Shown one piece after another: positions 21,001-29,360 of a stretch of 37,500 nucleotides of DNA. The stretch comes from Glandiceps talaboti (Eukaryota > Hemichordata > Enteropneusta > Spengelidae), in contig NC_135550.1 in the NCBI RefSeq assembly GCF_964340395.1, forward strand, positions 30,354,176 to 30,391,675. The letters run 5' to 3'. Below the pieces are notes generated by a model, which had not been told where the DNA came from, made no database searches, and was given only the letters and a program-made list of their open reading frames with translations. Made by a program: the position numbers and the translations under genes. The stretch's first letter is position 1. Each line of letters starts with the position of its first letter.

Positions 21001-24000
21001 AGCTTACACATAAGTAGAAAAGTCTGTGAATGCTGGTATACAGTGGTCAGCCTTTTGTAGCCAGACTTGTTTGTTCAGGCCAATTCAATAGCTAAATGAG
21101 GTTAAAGTTCTGTTTATTGGGATATGAGACTTTTAGAGTACCCATAAATATGATCACTTTAGAATGTCTAGACACCAATAGCTCATCATAGCTTTCAAAC
21201 AGAACAATTGTTGTAATTAATTGACATACTACTTTCAATGGACTTGATGTTTATGTTTGACAAGATATGAAATATTGTAACTAGGTGATGCTACACTTCC
21301 AATGGACATCTCTCTCTTTTGACACACCATTTGGATAGCTTGTGTTTGGCACTGAATGTGTTACTCCGATAGCTCTCGTATTCCTTGAAGTTTGTTCTGT
21401 TTCCCACATTGCAGTTTGAAAATGTGTGTTGTTTAAATTTACATTACCACACTTCATGCATTACGTAGTACATGTAGAGGGGTTAAGGTGCAAAGGTCAT
21501 TATTCCAATATGGACAGCCGTGATCTGTGTTTCATTTCGGAATATCACTTAGGACACTTGTAAATATCTCTCATATGATACGCAAACAGAGTGGTGCATC
21601 AGTGGCATCAATCTCAATTATGACCTGACTTATTTGTTTGTAATATTCACTTCTGTGTTCTTCACAGTTGTGCGTGTTCATGTACATAATAACTTAATTT
21701 AAATACTCAATCAGTATGACATATATGTGATCACACTCACTGCAACTAATCAGTTTATGGGATATTCTGATAACAGCTTGGGGGGGGGGGTGTATTCTGA
21801 TAACAGTTTCTTTTTTCTTTTTTTTCCTTTCTTTTTTTTTTTTGGGGGGGGGGGTGCTTTCAAATCATAATATCCCCTTGATACAGGAAGCAGGGTTTGG
21901 AAGAGTGCCCTGAATTTGTCATTTACAAAGTACTAAAATCATAGACAGATGTTAAAGAGTTCTCTTTTTTGAAAGTGATATTAATTTCACCAAACTGTAC
22001 ACGCATATTTTTTGACTGTAACTTTCCATCACTTAACCTAGTGAGGCCATAAGTTCCAGCTTTTTAAGCAAATTGCTGATTTTTATCATGCGCAGATGAA
22101 ATGCAAGCATAAGTTTGGTATATTTCACCCTAATACTTGTTATTAGATCAGCGATTGCATTTTATTTTCAGTAAAATCTTACAGACAAACCACAGAAAAT
22201 GTTAGTTTATTAAAGGTTACTGTCCGGTCAGTCCTGCTATAATAATCAACAGATCTATCTTTAAGGAGCAATTTGATTGGTTGTTACTGTCCTGTCGCTC
22301 ATTGTATAATGATCCCCAGGTCTATCTTTAAGCAACAATCTGATTGGTTGCTGCTGTTCTATCTGTTTAGTCTGTTCATTGGTAGATCTATCTATCCTGC
22401 AAGTGCAATATATCACTGATGTTTGAAGCCTAGCCTAGCATTTGACAAATCAAAATATAATTAAGTTCATGAATTTAACTTCATATTGCACCAAAATTTT
22501 CAAGTAGCTCACCAAAACATACTTGCCCTGATATAAATTAAGATAATTTATTTAGCTGTGTATGACTTGTATTAATAATAACTTTATTACTTAACAACAT
22601 GCTGTGGAAAGCATGGTATATTAATCAAACCATGAAATAGAGGCTTGATGTCTGATTTGTACAAAACTTACAACTACTATCATGTCATCTGATATGATAA
22701 TCCCAGGCTACTGCTAAAATAACAAACCTTAAAGCCTAGACAATTCTGTGATCATTTCAATAGTTCAAAATGCCATCCAGTAATGATAAATAATGTTGGG
22801 TTCTTATATAGCGCTTTCCCACTTCGTGCTCAAAGCACTTTACCTGGCTCGGATCAGAACGGCACAACGGCCATTTAGTCTTCCTCAACTCCCCGGGGAG
22901 CATACAATCCATTGCAGCCATTTAAGTGCATAGGATTAAAGCCTTCACATTGCAACCTACATCCTACCAGGTCCCCAATTATACAGCTGGGTTGACTGAG
23001 GCACAGTCGTGGTTCAAATCTTGTCCAAGGACTTTAGCCACTCAGAAACAAACAGCAGGCAGCAACAGGGCTTGAACCTGCAACCTGTAGATTCCAAGCC
23101 GGTCACGCTAACCATTCACCCATCATGACTCCATATCACCTGCTGTTGTTTTTTGTATCTTGCTGACAAGTTTAATCTACTAATCTCCATAGCTTATCAT
23201 TTGTTATATGCTTCATATATTCAAACACTGCACGTTATGTTGTTTTCAATGGACAAAGTGATGATGATGATGATGATGTACAATGTAGCAGTCCGTATAT
23301 TTCAGTACAGAGTGAAATCAACCTGGAACTATCTTGATAAGACAGTTTTGTTTGTTTACATCAAAATCAAACTTTATTTCTGTATCTGCTTGTGGATGGA
23401 AATTCTGTCATAAATCTACTCATGCTATAGACTGGTGTTAGAGTGTAATTTACATATTTTATTGCAACAATTTATTAATGTAACTTTGTCATATTGTCCT
23501 ATATGTACATTATCAAAAGTGGCATACTATTCTAGCACAAGTGATATGCCAGGACACAGTCCCTCTATCACTAGAGGATCTCAGTGTGGGACAAACACAG
23601 GCAATCGCTTGTGCTAGGTGGAACAGCAATATTTGACACATACACTACCAGTGAGTTAAATATCATTCAGAGTTATTGTTGTCGCTGGAATCAGACTCAC
23701 TTTACATGAATTTGATGATACTGCTGTTTGAGTCATCACTGAATCGGTACACCATTGCATGCAGTTCATGCTGGTGAGTGCACGCATGAATTTGGAAAAA
23801 GCAGCTTAACTTTTCAAAATTACCATTCCTATAGTGAACAGTTAACAGCATATTTGGCACTTTGAAGGTTTTCCTACACTCTACAGGGACATTGTACATG
23901 CATGATGCCCTCTGCCATGATTGATTCAAACTTTGTTTCAAATTATGCAAATGAGGTTGACCATGCAACAACACATCTATTAAAATATAGTAATCTATTA

Positions 24001-25828
24001 TTGTTTTTATAGCACTGAATGTATAATTTAAATGACACTTTTGGCACAAAGTCAAGTTACATATTGTTTTTCAAAATTCCCTGACATGGAATTTCTCGCA
24101 TGAAAATGAGATTATAGCCTGGGTTATATGCATTTTCTAGCATGTACTCCGTTACACCTCATGCTGATCTTTCCTTGATATCAGACATATCACCAAATAT
24201 CAAGGCAATAAATATATACTATTTTGGTAAAATACTAAAAAAGAAAATGTTTCTTTAAAGAAATAAAAGTGTACTTTTTCGAAAGTCATCACTCAAGGCT
24301 ATAAATATGGATATTCAATTTCATAGAAATTCTCTTTAATTGGACCAAATATCAAGGCAATAAATATATACTATTTAGGTAAAATACTAAAAAAGAAAAT
24401 GTTTCTTTAATTTTAAAGAAATAAAGTGTACTTTTTCAAAAGTCATCACTCAAGGCTATAATATGGATATTAAATTTCATAGAAATTCTCTTTAATTGGT
24501 CAATTTTTTGACTAATGTTTTCAATCATGTAGTCATTTTTTTTCTAATTTCTTCCTAAAGATAACCAAGTCATGCTGACCAATCGATGTCAGTGAACTGT
24601 TGAACTTCTCCTAGTGTTTACCATGGATGTTTAAATCAGTATCTCCCCCTGTTTATTCAATCATACATGTCTGTAGACACTTGGCATGTAATCTATCAGC
24701 ATGACTGATCCAAATCGTGTCTAAATGCAATTATTGTCAATTTGTCAATGGACTGTCACTGTGTACATGTGTTATAATGACAGTGGTCTATGAGAATCTG
24801 TCTGAGTCTTATCCTTATAAGGTAATGTCAGTTCTTATTATGATAGTAGTATACAGTTTTATAAGGTTACATAAAGGCCATCATTATAATACCTCAAACC
24901 CTAAGACTTTCCCTATCATAAGTTTACGAAATATATTGTCAGAAATTTTGCACAAAATTGCGGGACTTTGCAAATCCTTACTATACACTGCAATTTGTGT
25001 TAGGGGAAAAGAATTTGCAAATTAAAAATAATTTTATTTATAAAAATGACACTTTCTGTAACAGTATTCAATGAAACCTTTGATTTCAGTTGTTTGTTTG
25101 ACAGATATTCAATGATATTTTAAGTTGCAGTTACTAAGCTGGTCTACAATTATTCAACAAAAATATCTAAACCAGTTGTGGGAATGGGGAAGAGGGGTGC
25201 ACTATAAAACCAAAAATACTCTAATGCCTGCATTTAAATTAAAAAATAAAAAAGTAAAAGATAGCAGAGTTAGAGAGTACTTCTGTGAAACCTAGACTTG
25301 TTTGCATGCTGTCTCAAAATCCATTGATTGACGGATGGATACATTGATATTTTACTGAGGACATGCTTTGTGATTAGCAAGACAAAAACATATTGCACTG
25401 AGAGATGACACCAGTTGATAGGGTAAAATCCTACCTTGAACAGTTCTCTTGAAAAATGCTTTGCATGCTTCACATGAAGCAACACCATAGTGGTATCCTG
25501 ATGCAACATCGCCACACACAAGACACAACTTTTGGTTGTTTTTACTTCGTCCATGAGATTCCTCATTTCGAGACTCTGCAGCTACTGAGCTGGTGCAAAA
25601 TTGTTCCAAGAAGTTCTGTTTTTGGCTTTCTAACTGACAAAATGCTCCCTTTTCTGCAGTTAGAGCAGTTTCTGGAGATCTCTGTCCAAGATTATGTAAC
25701 TTCCGATCAGTGTCCTCGCCACAAAATAGTTCTTTACTTCTGTTGAACACGTCTAGATCATCAGAATATGACTCTGAGTCAGGAGATGTTGGATACTCCT
25801 GCTTGATTGCTATACTCATGTCTGCCAT
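8745..25828 (-). CDS. ERR: Estrogen-related receptor (ERR/NR3B), whole coding region in six exons
   Basis: Ligand-independent (orphan) nuclear receptor; family members bind TNAAGGTCA-type sites and activate metabolic genes with PGC-1-like coactivators. Coding segments, in transcript order: 25435-25828, 12584-12700, 11947-12048, 10692-10862, 9409-9684, 8745-9034. They total 1350 bases, which is 449 codons plus TAA, with every junction GT-AG and in frame. By residue: N-terminal region 1-100; first zinc finger Cys102, 105, 119, 122 with P-box EACKA; second finger Cys138, 144, 154, 157; C-terminal extension and hinge about 171-215; ligand-binding domain about 230-430; AF-2 LLKEMI at 425-430. Length is close to human ERR-gamma (458). 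The P-box and the [14 protein letters not shown] extension separate it from estrogen receptors (EGCKA). Exon joins are deduced by eye, not from RNA. Identity as ERR is near certain; the exact start is less so. Confidence 0.95.
9409..9684 (-). CDS. ERR: ERR coding exon 5: core of ligand-binding domain
   Basis: A 276-base exon encoding residues 262-353, between acceptor CATATCAACAG and donor TTCGG|GTAAGT, phase 1 at both ends. The nuclear receptor LBD signature runs across the exon 4/5 junction: WAKQIPGF then [12 protein letters not shown]. This is followed by [11 protein letters not shown], the beta-turn region ([12 protein letters not shown]) and helices to about H8-H9 ([16 protein letters not shown]). 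Arg290 in LAYRS is equivalent to human ERR-gamma Arg316, which pairs with the helix 3 Glu in the pocket. Similarity to vertebrate ERR is strongest here, roughly two thirds identical by eye over helices 3-5. Confidence 0.95.
10455..10699 (-). repeat. 19-20-bp minisatellite built on the exon 4 splice donor
   Basis: About 13 units of a 19-20-base sequence. On the minus strand the unit reads ATACCAGGTTAGT followed by about AAAAGTT. The 13-mer ATACCAGGTTAGT at 10687-10699 is the authentic exon 4 donor (exon ends at CCAG, base 10692). Exact copies start at plus-strand positions 10471, 10491, 10510, 10530, 10549, 10568, 10588 and 10608. Units nearest the exon (about 10628-10686) are diverged. The array is contiguous with the exon and occupies the first part of intron 5. 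Confidence 0.95.
10692..10862 (-). CDS. ERR: ERR coding exon 4: start of ligand-binding domain
   Basis: A 171-base exon encoding residues 205-261, between acceptor TTTTTTCTAG and donor ATACCAG|GTTAGT, phase 1 at both ends. It aligns with the helix 1-3 region of [15 protein letters not shown] matches vertebrate AEPEKIYAMPDP, and [17 protein letters not shown] matches LADRELVVIIGWAKHIP. Glu249 corresponds to human ERR-gamma Glu275, a polar ligand contact. The Ala of LAN is at the position that is Ala in ERR-gamma. Lys258 is the helix 3 charge-clamp candidate. The donor has T at +3, weaker than consensus. It is immediately followed by a minisatellite repeating the same donor sequence (see the repeat at 10455-10699). 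The first codons past the donor are an in-frame TAG TGA. Confidence 0.94.
11405..11612. repeat. 31-bp minisatellite in the intron between exons 3 and 4
   Basis: About 6.7 nearly identical copies of a 31-base unit containing ACTATAGTAGTGCACAGACT and AGCTAACATAG. Near-perfect copies imply recent expansion. It lies inside the 1.08-kb intron, far from either splice site. Confidence 0.95.
11947..12048 (-). CDS. ERR: ERR coding exon 3: C-terminal extension and hinge
   Basis: A 102-base exon encoding residues 171-204, between acceptor TTTTCAACAG and donor AAAG|GTGAGA, phase 1 at both ends. It begins [15 protein letters not shown]. This is the T/A-box C-terminal extension of ERR proteins, which in the family reads the bases 5' of the AGGTCA half-site. 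The remainder ([11 protein letters not shown] then VKKKVK) is a short hydrophilic hinge with a basic cluster. The hinge is shorter than in human ERR-gamma, where a longer Pro/Tyr-containing stretch sits here. Confidence 0.92.
12584..12700 (-). CDS. ERR: ERR coding exon 2: second zinc finger
   Basis: A 117-base exon encoding residues 132-170. It starts after the acceptor CCTATTTGTAG and ends at GAAG|GTAAGA, with phase 1 at both ends. The product carries the second zinc finger with ligands Cys138 (YVC), Cys144 (NEC), Cys154 (KSC) and Cys157 (QAC). The basic stretch [12 protein letters not shown] and the MLKEG end are typical of NR3 receptors. [11 protein letters not shown] replaces the vertebrate CRFMKCLKVGM, a modest divergence. 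The exon is a multiple of three and symmetric, so skipping it would join finger one to the hinge in frame and remove half of the DNA-binding domain. The preceding intron is about 12.7 kb and the following one 535 bp. Confidence 0.95.
13131..13166. repeat. 13-bp perfect inverted repeat containing a 16-bp palindrome
   Basis: ATAAAATGATATC (13131-13143) is the exact reverse complement of GATATCATTTTAT (13154-13166), with a 10-base loop. The left arm also overlaps the palindrome AAAATGATATCATTTT at 13133-13148, so two alternative hairpins compete. It lies about 430 bases beyond the acceptor, within the large intron. Confidence 0.9.
14253..14600. mobile_element. Foldback (long inverted repeat) element, family unknown
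   Basis: The left arm, about 14253-14412, and right arm, about 14439-14600, are diverged reverse complements. Shared blocks include TGTTTTGTATGTA, ATATCTAC, ATAATTAT, CAATATCCTTGTACTG (left) and ATTGACGT or GTTGACGT. The 26-base centre has a short direct repeat: GCATCGCAATAACACG at 14421 and GCATTGCAGTAACACG at 14439. The right arm is richer in CpG and the left has TpG or CpA at the same places. A CpG-rich tail continues to about 14700. No transposase is visible, so it is probably non-autonomous. Confidence 0.75.
15425..15877 (+). mobile_element. 5'-truncated LINE (non-LTR retrotransposon) 3' end
   Basis: The plus-strand frame ending at TAG 15635-15637 encodes a typical LINE C-terminus with a zinc-knuckle-like pattern: C-x2-C (CKNC), then HHLIHC. 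It is followed by YTKQ...KLF, as in the tail of many animal reverse transcriptases. About 240 bases of AT-rich 3' UTR follow, ending in AATAAAGTTT and short ATCTA repeats, a common LINE tail. A 15-base unit is triplicated within the coding part (15479-15523), giving RLCKN three times. No upstream reverse transcriptase sequence is present. Family not assigned. Confidence 0.7.
20478..20501. repeat. 24-base poly(C) run
   Basis: An uninterrupted C homopolymer in the large intron, G-rich on the transcript strand. Confidence 0.95.
21780..21855. repeat. G10 run, pyrimidine tract and G11 run
   Basis: Two long G runs flank a T/C-only tract of about 40 bases. TATTCTGATAACAG occurs on both sides of the first G run (about 21763 and 21793), so a short duplication is also present. 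Confidence 0.9.
22217..22397. repeat. 67-bp tandem repeat, about 2.7 diverged copies
   Basis: Copy 1 is 22217-22283, copy 2 is 22284-22350 (67 bases each), and a partial third copy runs to about 22397. Each carries ATCTATCTTTAAG (or a variant) and GATTGGTTG; the third is rearranged. Confidence 0.8.
22780..23132 (-). mobile_element. tRNA-derived SINE
   Basis: Reading the minus strand from 23132, a tRNA-like head has an A-box-like TGGGTGAATGG (23112-23122) and a B-box GGTTCAAGCCC (23068-23078), 33 bases apart. These are internal RNA polymerase III promoter elements. A body of about 250 bases follows. The 3' part contains GTAAAGTGCTTTGAGCACG and AAAGCGCTATATAAGAA, a block that recurs in many aquatic animal repeats, and it ends in an AT-rich tail. 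Whole length is about 350 bases. I do not assign a named family. Confidence 0.75.
24192..24499. repeat. Tandem duplication of 152/156 bp
   Basis: Copy 1 is 24192-24343 and copy 2 is 24344-24499, abutting directly. Both start ACCAAATATCAAGGCAATAA and end TTCTCTTTAATTGG. They differ by small indels around the TTTAAAG stretch and a few substitutions, so the duplication is fairly recent. Confidence 0.92.
25435..25828 (-). CDS. ERR: ERR coding exon 1: N-terminal region and first zinc finger
   Basis: Encodes residues 1-131 and the first base of codon 132. I chose the ATG at 25828 ([13 protein letters not shown]) because a pyrimidine-rich acceptor (TTTTTTTGTAG) lies just upstream, placing the exon's 5' edge at 25848. 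The ATG also has A at -3 and G at +4. Residues 1-100 are acidic and Ser-rich, with a sumoylation-like core IKQE at 8-11 followed by Ser15-Pro16. The first finger follows ([10 protein letters not shown]...[10 protein letters not shown]), with zinc ligands Cys102, 105, 119 and 122. P-box residues EACKA are diagnostic of ERR. The donor is CAAG|GTAGGA after base 25435, phase 1. An in-frame ATG at 25873 would add 15 residues if the exon were not spliced at 25848; a TAA lies upstream of it. Confidence 0.93.
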
Positions 25829-26587
25829 TTTGGAGTTCAGCCAGTGATCTACAAAAAAATCACAAAACGACATTGTCAATTACCAGTAACACTTAAGCTG
25901 CTATGCATCAACTGCTGTTGCAATACCATATAAAAATCGGTAGGCTTATATCATGAAAGACATATGTCTCATGAATGAAATAAAAAACCTTACTACTTTA
26001 CAAATACTGGGATTAAATATCAAAGTGAAAATTGAATACATATGAAGTACATAATGTACACGCTTGAGTCAACAAAATTAAATTAATCTAAACAGTATCA
26101 GAAATGTCACAAGTTGTTGAAAACTACCTGCGTATTTTGCTGCTACAGAGCTAAAGCAACATGTTGAATACACCGCTAACAACAGCCAGGCTATAGATAA
26201 TCGAGAACAATCCCCTTTTGAAAAATTCATACAAATATACCAGCATCTGTGCAACATGACACATGGGCTGAAAGATCATATCACACCAAATGAATGTAAT
26301 ATGTCATGCTTTGTTTTTCTGTTTTCATTTCTCTTGAGGTTGCTGACCTTTGGATGCGATACAAAGCATGCCAAGCCACAGACAGACAGTTGTCTTAGCT
26401 ATCCATCTGAGCTTCAGTTTAATGTATTTCTGTTCTCTTTTAATGGCATGTTATGTGAAATTCATTGATGTATGATTAAAGTTTGATTACAGTTTTATCC
26501 GGTTTATGATCAATGACATTTATAGTATGTATATGACTCCAGACACTGTAATTAGAGAAAGCTCAAGATCACGATCAAGATCAAAAA

Positions 26588-26774
<187 letters not shown>

Positions 26775-29020
26775 TCATCTACACTTTCCCCAAAATATCC
26801 CCATCAAATATTAGATCATTCTACTGAGTAGTTTTGTAATTCAACAATTTTTACCCAAAAGCCCATTTTAGACGTAATTGCATATCACTAAATCTTGTTA
26901 AATATTACTATGTTGTACAATAGTGGATCATGAAAGAATAATATCCCTTCTATGTACATATCACTTTCTTAATAGTTTCTTTTTGTTTTTATTTCTCTCC
27001 TCAGAACCCCTATGCCAAGTGTCTGTGATTGAAATCATTATGTGACTTGACAAAAGGCTTTTCACCTTTTATAATTAACCTAGTAATTCACAGCCCCAGA
27101 TATAATTCATTGGCCCCTTGTTTGCACTGCTCAATTCCACGTTAAATTGCTCATCACTTGGGGTTTTTTTTACTGTATCAAAATAGTTCAAGCCCTTTGA
27201 TAGTATAAATCTTATTTCAAGTGTAAATTACCTTTAAATACTGCCCTAGATAGTACAGCTAAAGTGATAAAACACACCTGTCATTATGATATATTAGTAA
27301 AGAATGAGGTCATCGCAGCCCTTGCCATTACCCTGGTGGATTTATGACATATATATGACAATAAGTTGTCTCAGTGTTCATGTACTTTGTTTAAATAGTA
27401 TTAGTCAGGAACTGTAGTCCATAGTCTGATACACATTTGGCATTCTACACAATGTCTGGTAAGTGTATCACACAAAGTGACCAATCATTGCTGTTAATTA
27501 AGTATTCATAGGGAAATTCTATGTAGAAACTGAAAATTAAGTACAGCAATTGTATCATACAGCAGTCCCTCTATTATAATACAGGAACAGTGTGACTAAA
27601 AAATCAAAGTTTTATCTCGACAAGAGTTGATTGCAAATTATAATTTATTTTAACATGATTACTTTACATAAATTCACAGAATACATCAACATAATATTTC
27701 AAAAGCATATCATGAATTTATCCTGTCTACTAAATAATTACACAATTGTTGGTTTTCACCACTGAAAAGGTAACCATTTGATTTACTTTGTTATTGTTTT
27801 GATCAGATCACAAAACAAAATGACCAATCAGCTTGGGCATTTATAGCCATGCATAGAAGGATGTAGTCTAACTCTCTGGTGTACAACCTGAACCAACTGG
27901 TGCAGAACGGAATGAAAAAAATATGTTAAAAACATCTTTTCAGATACTTGTTTTTTGAGAAATTGGGTTATAAACATATACATTTATAAAGTGTCAGGGT
28001 ACGATACATAACATTCTTCTCTTCACTTTCATCAATTGTTTCAGTACAATTGATCTGTGTCTCCGATTGCATCTACTCGTTGACCTGTATCCACCCCTTC
28101 TCTGCTACATAGTCAACAAACTATAAATTTAACACTGCAACCATAGCAGACAGGGAAAGTATTTTGACAGGTGATAAATTCTTCATGGCTACAGCTATTA
28201 AAGTAACATGCTAACTAATCCTATGTAACCACTTTATTGTCCTAAAATAAACTTTCTGAATTCTCCTACAGTTTCTGACTTGCCCCTTTAAACATGGTGA
28301 AGGTTTGTAATTTGGTATTGATGTGTGTACAAAGTAGCTAGCTTTTACCTTAAATATAAGATTCAATAACAATTGGCAAAGTACATTTACAATTACCATA
28401 ATTAGTTGGTGTGCTATAATCAATTCTGTGCTTTCAATTTCTTCTACAAAATGGTGAATGGAATAAAAGAACAATTTCCATCACTTAGAAACTGAATTTG
28501 CAATTTTCATACTTATTCTAAATTAAACTGTCTACTCACTGGATCTGTGACTCTGCTATACTCATGATCCTCCCTTCACTATTCCTTCACTTACAGAGTC
28601 ACAGATACACTGCGCAGACAGGCCAACTGTTACAAATATGAACTACTGACTGGATTTTCTTTCTTTTCTTCCTAACATTTTTCTTTCACATTCCTTTGTA
28701 TTATATTGTCTAAATAAAGTGAGATACAATAATGAATTGCTTTCAGTTGTTTATTCTGGCATCCACCATCTCATCAAACTCTCCTCTCACCAGAATCAGG
28801 AATGCTCCAACACAGAAATATTTCAGATAATGTCAAATTAATTCAAATGTTCACACTGAGTATCTGTCATTCAACCAACATGAGATTTTGTGTACTAAAT
28901 AAAATAGCACAAAGGCATTGTAGCACAACTGTACAGTTTGTAAAAATGTTTATCCACATGCTGATCCATGCTAGGTATATGTGTTCATTGCTGAATAACT
29001 ATCCTGTTGCCTATCCAGCC

Positions 29021-29360
29021 CTGTTGTTATCTTTGCAATATATGCGATCATTTGGCTGTTGCTATGGGCAAGGTCATGTTGCTACACATATCTGCATACA
29101 TTTTTTGAATGTTCGTTCACTTGCATATTAATCCCTGTTGTTATCTTTGCAATAGATGCAATCATTTGACTGTTGCTATGGGTGTGATCCTGTTGCTAGA
29201 CATGTTTGTATACACTTTTTGAATGTTTGTTCAATTGCCTAAGAATCCTCGGTTATCTTTGTGAAATACACCAGCTTAGTTGTTGCTATGGGTGTGGTCA
29301 TTGTTGCTGGGGATATTTGCATACATTCTTTGAATGTTTACTCACTTGTCTACCAGTGCA
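29021..29360. repeat. 114-bp tandem repeat, 3 diverged copies
   Basis: Copies begin at about 29021, 29135 and 29248. They share TTATCTTTG, TGTTGCTATGGG, GTTGCT and GCATACAT(T/C)... TTTGAATGTT blocks. Copies 1 and 2 are closest. Apparent reading frames through it are repeat-derived. Confidence 0.85.

Larger units (their letters stand above)
12701..25434 (-). other. ERR: Large intron between the two zinc-finger exons (about 12.7 kb)
   Basis: It is bounded by donor CAAG|GTAGGA at 25434 and acceptor TTTGTAG at 12701, phase 1. Both strands show only short, stop-ridden frames. Recognisable contents are a palindrome (13131-13166), a foldback element (about 14253-14600), a LINE tail (about 15425-15877), a homopolymer C run (20478-20501), G and pyrimidine runs (21780-21855), a 67-bp tandem repeat (22217-22397), a tRNA-derived SINE (about 22780-23132) and a 152/156-bp tandem duplication (24192-24499). 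I see no recognisable gene in 15900-20470 or 12860-14220, and nothing else of note there. Confidence 0.85.

Noticed and set aside
23702-24055. 117-residue open frame on the minus strand
   Set aside because: No recognisable domain, no splice context, and composition like the surrounding AT-rich intron. Probably a chance frame, though its length is above average here.
25435-25828. Estrogen receptor or other steroid receptor
   Set aside because: The P-box is EACKA, not EGCKA or GSCKV, and the C-terminal extension and LBD follow ERR.
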